This document shows, piece after piece, positions 33,532 through 37,216 of a DNA stretch of 37,216 nt. Numbering within the stretch: position 1 is the stretch's first letter; the number at the start of each line of letters is the position of its first letter. Made by a program: the position numbers and the translations under genes. The stretch is from Pseudomonadota bacterium (GTDB lineage: Bacteria; Pseudomonadota; Gammaproteobacteria; Burkholderiales; Burkholderiaceae_C). The stretch is taken from NCBI GenBank assembly GCA_963205125.1, contig CAUJJO010000061.1:1-37216 (forward strand). The letters are read 5' to 3'. A model generated the notes under the pieces. It worked only from the letters and a program-made list of their open reading frames with translations, did no database searches and was not told the origin of the DNA.

Positions 33532-35295
33532 ATGAGCACCGTCACCGCCTCCTTCCATCGCGACAGCACCGCCGACGAGGTCCTCGCCGGCCTCGACCTG
33601 CACGGCAGGACCTACCTCATCACCGGCGGCAGCGCCGGTCTCGGGATGGAGGCCGCGCGCGCGCTCGCAGCGCAAGGTGCCCGCGTCATCCTCACCTCGC
33701 GCGACGAGGCACGCGGGCAGGCGGCGCTGCAGACGCTGCGCGCGCAGGCTCCACAGGGCGCCTTCGAGGCGCGGCAGCTGGACCTCGCCTCGCTGGCCAG
33801 CGTGCGCGACTTCTGCGAGCGGATGATCGCCGACGGCGTCGCGCTCGACGGCATCCTCGGCAACGCCGGCATCATGGCCACCGACGAGGCGCGCACCGAG
33901 TGCGGCTTCGAGCGCCAGTTCGGCAGCAACCACCTCGGCCACTTCCTGCTCGTCAACCGGCTGCTGCGCCTGCTGCGCCGCGGCGGCCAGGCGCGCGTGG
34001 TGATGATGAGCTCGGGCGCGCACCGCTTAGCCGACGTCGACCTCGTCGACCCGAACTTCCTGCAGCGCCCCTACGACCGCTGGGAGGCCTATGGGCAATC
34101 GAAGTCGGCCAACGCGCTGTTCGCGGTGGCGCTGGACCACCGCTGGCGCGACCGCGGCGTGCGCGCCTTCGTCGTCGCACCGGGCATCATCACCGGCACC
34201 AATCTGCACACGCACCTGGACGACAGCCACTTCGCCGTGCTGCTGGCGCGCCAGCCCGCGATCACCGAGCTGAAGCACAAGACGCTGCAGGCCGGCGCCG
34301 CGACCATGGTCTACGCGCTCGTGCACCCGAGCCTGCAGGGGCGCGGCGGCGAGTTCCTCGAGGACTGCACGCAGGCGCCGCTCAACGACGACCCCGTGCT
34401 GCCCAATGGCGTGATGCCGCGCGTGCTCGACCCCGTCAAGGCCGAGGCGGTGTGGGCGCTGTCCGAGCGCCTGGTCGGCGAGCGCTTCCCCGCGCCCGAG
34501 CCGCGCGAGAACGGTGCGGCGGGAGCGGCCATCGTCAGCGGCCTGGACGGCAACCGCCTGCCGGCCAGCAGCTTCTGGCGCGGCCGCACGCTGCAGCTGC
34601 AGCTCGACGAAGGCGGCAGCGCCGAGCTGCAGTTCGACGACGCGCTCGGCTGCCGCTGGCGCGGGCTGCCCGGCTTCGCCCTGCCCGAACAGGGGCAGGC
34701 GCGCGTCGACGTCGTCGAGGCCGCGCCCGAGGTCTTCTTCATCGACCTGCTGCCGCATGCGCCACAGGACCAGACCCTGCTCGTCGCCGCCGACCTGCGC
34801 ACGCGCCGCGCGCTCATCGTCGCCACGCGCATGAACCCGCGCACGCCGGCCGCGGCGAGCTGCTTCGAGCAGCGCTTTCTCACCGCCGTCGTCGGTGCGC
34901 CGGGGACCCGGCCCGAGGGCGAGGCGCCTGCCCCCACCGCCGAGCTCACCGGCCAGCGCGCCCTCTACGTCTACGACGACAAGACCGCCTACGAGCACGT
35001 CTACCTCAACGCCAACTGGTACACCTACCAGTCGATCAGCGGCGTGCGCCGCGGCGATGCCGGCTGCGACGAGGCGAGCTTCTGGAAGCTGCGCGAAGGC
35101 GTCTACGTGGTCACCTGGCGCGAGCTGCTGATCGACATCGCCGCGGTCTTCGTCTACGACATGGCGGCGCGGCAGACCACCGGCAAGGCCTGGGGCACGC
35201 CGCAGCCCGGCGGCCCGCTGCTGAACATTCCGGCCGGCGCGAAGATCGTGCCCTTGCAGGGAGCGTCCTATCCGCCCGAGCTGGCGCCGGTGTGA
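33532..35295 (+). CDS. Fusion: short-chain dehydrogenase + MoaF-like domains
   Basis: 587-residue protein. Residues about 22-320 are an SDR of the retinol-dehydrogenase/protochlorophyllide-reductase-like type: TGGSAGLG cofactor loop (about 32-39), LTSRDEARG (NADP-favouring Arg), GNAGIMA, MMSSGAHR, and catalytic Tyr187/Lys191 in YGQSK. Residues about 345-470 match the MoaF N-terminal domain (WRGRTLQLQLDEGGS, EVFFIDLLPHAP). Residues 473-580 match the MoaF C-terminal domain (TGQRALYVYDDKTAYEHVYL, FWKLREGVYVVTWRE, TTGKAWG). MoaF is known from the monoamine regulon of enterobacteria and its biochemistry is not settled; the fold is calycin/lipocalin-like. No internal start separates the parts. Predicted NADP-dependent oxidoreductase with a ligand-binding module. 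Confidence 0.88.
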   Translation: MSTVTASFHRDSTADEVLAGLDLHGRTYLITGGSAGLGMEAARALAAQGARVILTSRDEARGQAALQTLRAQAPQGAFEARQLDLASLASVRDFCERMIADGVALDGILGNAGIMATDEARTECGFERQFGSNHLGHFLLVNRLLRLLRRGGQARVVMMSSGAHRLADVDLVDPNFLQRPYDRWEAYGQSKSANALFAVALDHRWRDRGVRAFVVAPGIITGTNLHTHLDDSHFAVLLARQPAITELKHKTLQAGAATMVYALVHPSLQGRGGEFLEDCTQAPLNDDPVLPNGVMPRVLDPVKAEAVWALSERLVGERFPAPEPRENGAAGAAIVSGLDGNRLPASSFWRGRTLQLQLDEGGSAELQFDDALGCRWRGLPGFALPEQGQARVDVVEAAPEVFFIDLLPHAPQDQTLLVAADLRTRRALIVATRMNPRTPAAASCFEQRFLTAVVGAPGTRPEGEAPAPTAELTGQRALYVYDDKTAYEHVYLNANWYTYQSISGVRRGDAGCDEASFWKLREGVYVVTWRELLIDIAAVFVYDMAARQTTGKAWGTPQPGGPLLNIPAGAKIVPLQGASYPPELAPV

Positions 35296-35648
35296 GGCCG
35301 GCTGGAGGGCGGCGGGGGCCGTGACGAGAGCGGCGCCGGCAGCGCGTCGCCGGCCTGGCGGCGGCGAAAGAGCGCGGCGCGCGAGAGCACCACGGTCGTC
35401 ACCGGCGCGGTGATCGAGAGCACGATGATGATCAGCCAGGTGTGCAGCGCAAGCCCCTCGCCGCGGCTACCGAAGTGCACGATCGTGGCCAGCGTGACGA
35501 TCCACGAGGCCAGCGACGAGGCCAGCGCCGGCGCGTGCATGCGCTGGAAGAAGTCGGCCAGGCGCAGCAGGCCGACGGCGGCCAGCAGCACGACCAGGCC
35601 GCTGGCCAGCAGCAGCGCGGCGACGACGATCTCGGCGGGCGGCGCCAT
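35268..35648 (-). CDS. mnhG: Mrp/Mnh-type cation/H+ antiporter subunit G
   Basis: Small inner-membrane subunit of the multi-protein monovalent cation/proton antiporter, 126 residues. Three hydrophobic helices are seen (about 8-28, 40-56 and 66-88). The conserved GLLRLADFFQRMHAPALASS and the later ITAPVTTVVLSRAALF are diagnostic for MnhG/MrpG. The ATG at 35648 overlaps the mnhF stop (TGATG); a GTG one codon upstream is an alternative. The C-terminal 25 residues are Pro/Ser-rich and extend past the usual end, overlapping the convergent SDR-MoaF gene by 28 bp. Confidence 0.92.
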   Translation of the reverse strand: MAPPAEIVVAALLLASGLVVLLAAVGLLRLADFFQRMHAPALASSLASWIVTLATIVHFGSRGEGLALHTWLIIIVLSITAPVTTVVLSRAALFRRRQAGDALPAPLSSRPPPPSSRPHTGASSGG

Positions 35649-35926
35649 CACTCGACGACCTCGCCGCGCAGCAGGAACTTGGCCAGCGCCAGCGAGCTGA
35701 CGAAACCCAGCAGAACCATCAGCAAGGCGCCCTCGAAGGTCATGCGGCTGTCGTCGCGGATCGCCAGCACGAGCAGGATCAGCATCGCCACGACGTAGAC
35801 GAAGTCCAGCGCGAGCACGCGGTCCTGCGCGCTCGGGCCGCGCACGAGGCGCAGCAGCGCCAGGCCCATCGCGAGCACGAACATCGTCAGCGTGGCGTCC
35901 ACGGCCAGCGCGAGCAGCTCGCTCAT
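35648..35926 (-). CDS. mnhF: Mrp/Mnh-type cation/H+ antiporter subunit F
   Basis: 92-residue membrane subunit with three helices. The conserved LLRLVRGPSAQDRVLALDFV segment after the first helix is the MnhF signature, and FLLRGEVVE is the typical C-terminus. The ATG at 35926 overlaps the mnhE stop as ATGA; the longer frame to 36049 is out-of-frame mnhE sequence and is rejected. Works as part of the full antiporter complex. Confidence 0.93.
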   Translation of the reverse strand: MSELLALAVDATLTMFVLAMGLALLRLVRGPSAQDRVLALDFVYVVAMLILLVLAIRDDSRMTFEGALLMVLLGFVSSLALAKFLLRGEVVE

Positions 35927-36411
35927 TCGAAGATCTCCTTCAGGGGCAGCACGTAGTCGGCGCGAAAGCGCGCGACGAAGTCGGCCTCGTCGCCGAGGTC
36001 GAAGACGTGCAGGCGCAGCACGCTGCGGTCGGGCGCCAGCTCGCACCACACGGTGCCCGGAACGACGGTGACGATCATCGCCAGCGCCGCCAGCGCGTGC
36101 TCGTCGCGCAGCTCGAGGGGGATGTCGGCAATGGCGCCGCGCGGCGGCCTGCGACCGGCCTGCAGGATGCCCAGCGCCACCTGCGCGGCCGAGACGAGCA
36201 CGTGCGCGCCCACGCGCAGGATGAGCGCGAGCAGCACGCGCGGGCGCGCCAGCGCCCCGGGGCGCGGGCGCAGCGGCCGCGCCAGCAGCGGCATGGCGAC
36301 GGCCACGATCGCGCCGAGCAGGAGCTGGTCGGCGCCAAGCGTTCCGGCCAGCAACAGCCAGCCGACGAAGAGCGCCAGCGTGAGCCCGGGCGAGGGCAGC
36401 CAGCGCTTCAT
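35923..36411 (-). CDS. mnhE: Mrp/Mnh-type cation/H+ antiporter subunit E
   Basis: 162-residue membrane subunit. Two N-terminal helices (LTLALFVGWLLLAG and LLLGAIVAVAMPLLA) are followed by the LILRVGAHVLVSAAQVALGI segment. The soluble C-terminal part contains MIVTVVPGTVWCELAPDRSV, a strong MnhE marker. The ATG at 36411 overlaps the mnhD stop as ATGA, so translation of D, E, F and G is coupled. Confidence 0.94.
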   Translation of the reverse strand: MKRWLPSPGLTLALFVGWLLLAGTLGADQLLLGAIVAVAMPLLARPLRPRPGALARPRVLLALILRVGAHVLVSAAQVALGILQAGRRPPRGAIADIPLELRDEHALAALAMIVTVVPGTVWCELAPDRSVLRLHVFDLGDEADFVARFRADYVLPLKEIFE

Positions 36412-37216
36412 GGCGAGCCCCGTGCGGCGCCGGGCACCGGCCGCGTGCCCCTCACGGCTTCGATGTAGAGCCGCGGCTGGTGCAGCGCGTCGGCGGTCGC
36501 CTGCGCGTAGCGCAGCACGGCGTTGCCGTGCACGGCCAGCAGCAGCAGCGCCAGCAGCAGCAGGCCCACGGGGAGGGACTCGACGACGCGCAGCCGCGGC
36601 GCCGCGCGCGCCCCGCCGCTCCAGAAGTGGCGCATGCCCGCGCGCATGAAGGCGATCGCCGCCAGCAGCCCGGCGGCGATCAGCAGCACGAACAGCGCCC
36701 ACGCCGCGGCAGAGTCGAGCTCGAGCAAGGCCTGCAGCATCGCCAGCTTGGCGACGAAGCCGGAAAGCGGCGGCAGGCCGGCGACCACCATCGCGCACAG
36801 CGTGAAGCTCGCGCCGAGGAAGGCCAGCGCCCCGGGGATGGCGCGGCCGACCAGCAGTTCCTCGTCGTCGTCGAGGTTGGCGCCCGCCGTGGGCTCGGCC
36901 TCGAAGAAGGCCGGCAGGGCGTCGTTGCCGTCGTCGAACTGCGACGGCCCGAGCTCGACCTCGCGGCTGCGCTCCTGCAGTTCGACGAGCAGGAAGAGCG
37001 CGCAGCCGGCCAGCGTCGAACTGGCGAGGTAGAAGAGCGCGCCGGCCGCCAGCGCCGGCTGCGCCAGGCCAAAGGCCGCCACCAATGTGCCCGAGGAAGC
37101 GACGACACTGAAGGCCACCAGGCGAGACAGCCGCTGCGAGGCCATCATGCCCAGCGCCCCGAAGCCGAGCGTCGCCAGGCCGCCCAGCACCAGCGCCGTG
37201 CCGCCGAAGCCGGCCG
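36408..37216 (-). CDS. mnhD: Mrp/Mnh-type cation/H+ antiporter subunit D, 5' end outside window
   Basis: C-terminal half of the proton-translocating subunit homologous to complex I NuoM/NuoN; about 269 codons are present and the frame stays open to the window edge. It shows SQRLSRLVAFSVVASSGTLV and the VAGLPPLSGFVAKLAMLQAL segment conserved in MnhD/MnhA and Nuo antiporter-like subunits. An acidic insert (about 25 residues ending in LDDDEEL) sits in a loop before it. The upstream subunits (A/B fusion and C) should lie to the right of this window. Na+ versus K+ preference cannot be told. Confidence 0.93.
   Translation of the reverse strand, partial: AGFGGTALVLGGLATLGFGALGMMASQRLSRLVAFSVVASSGTLVAAFGLAQPALAAGALFYLASSTLAGCALFLLVELQERSREVELGPSQFDDGNDALPAFFEAEPTAGANLDDDEELLVGRAIPGALAFLGASFTLCAMVVAGLPPLSGFVAKLAMLQALLELDSAAAWALFVLLIAAGLLAAIAFMRAGMRHFWSGGARAAPRLRVVESLPVGLLLLALLLLAVHGNAVLRYAQATADALHQPRLYIEAVRGTRPVPGAARGSP

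Overview
The window is very G+C-rich chromosomal DNA (about 70% by eye) from a Gram-negative bacterium. Gene families, the dapA neighbourhood, the CadR/PbrR-CadA pair and the Mrp-type antiporter point to a betaproteobacterium of the order Burkholderiales. This is inferred from gene content; no rRNA or tRNA gene is present to place it further. I saw no insertion sequence, prophage, integron or CRISPR array.

Left part (1-8.2 kb), mostly housekeeping. On the minus strand lie an MFS transporter, a secreted dienelactone-hydrolase-like protein, a 42-residue membrane peptide, a class I methyltransferase, dapA and the probable first codons of a BamC-like lipoprotein. On the plus strand lie dadA and parE, with a beta-class glutathione transferase between them on the minus strand. 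A twice-repeated hairpin separates dadA from the GST gene. REP-like hairpins follow parE.

Metal and stress part (8.4-16.6 kb). cadR and cadA are divergent around a textbook MerR-type promoter with a 19-bp spacer. They are followed by an ICMT-like membrane methyltransferase, a SMUG1-like uracil-DNA glycosylase coupled to a YvlD-like membrane protein, and a P2-type cation ATPase whose stop codon overlaps the start of a two-domain UspA protein.

Accessory catabolic/transport part (16.6-35.3 kb). An AraC regulator is divergent from an aldehyde dehydrogenase, an SDR and a complete branched-chain-amino-acid-type ABC importer (SBP-LivH-LivM-LivG-LivF). Next come a 30-bp near-perfect palindrome, a fusion of an O-methyltransferase-like domain with an HSL-type alpha/beta hydrolase, a TetR regulator, a TonB-dependent receptor, a NitT/TauT-type ABC importer whose binding-protein gene is frameshifted, and an SDR fused to a MoaF-like domain. 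A reasonable reading is uptake of a small organic molecule across both membranes, ester cleavage, then alcohol and aldehyde oxidation. The substrate cannot be read from sequence. The two fusion proteins and their shared neighbourhood are the best candidates for something undescribed.

Right end (35.3-37.2 kb). Minus-strand genes for subunits D (5' part cut by the window), E, F and G of an Mrp/Mnh-type monovalent cation/H+ antiporter overlap by 1-4 bp.

No gene-free stretch exceeds 300 bp. The larger gaps (8192-8460, 17534-17791, 24780-24930, 27574-27777, 29932-30072) hold the hairpins and promoter-like elements listed below.
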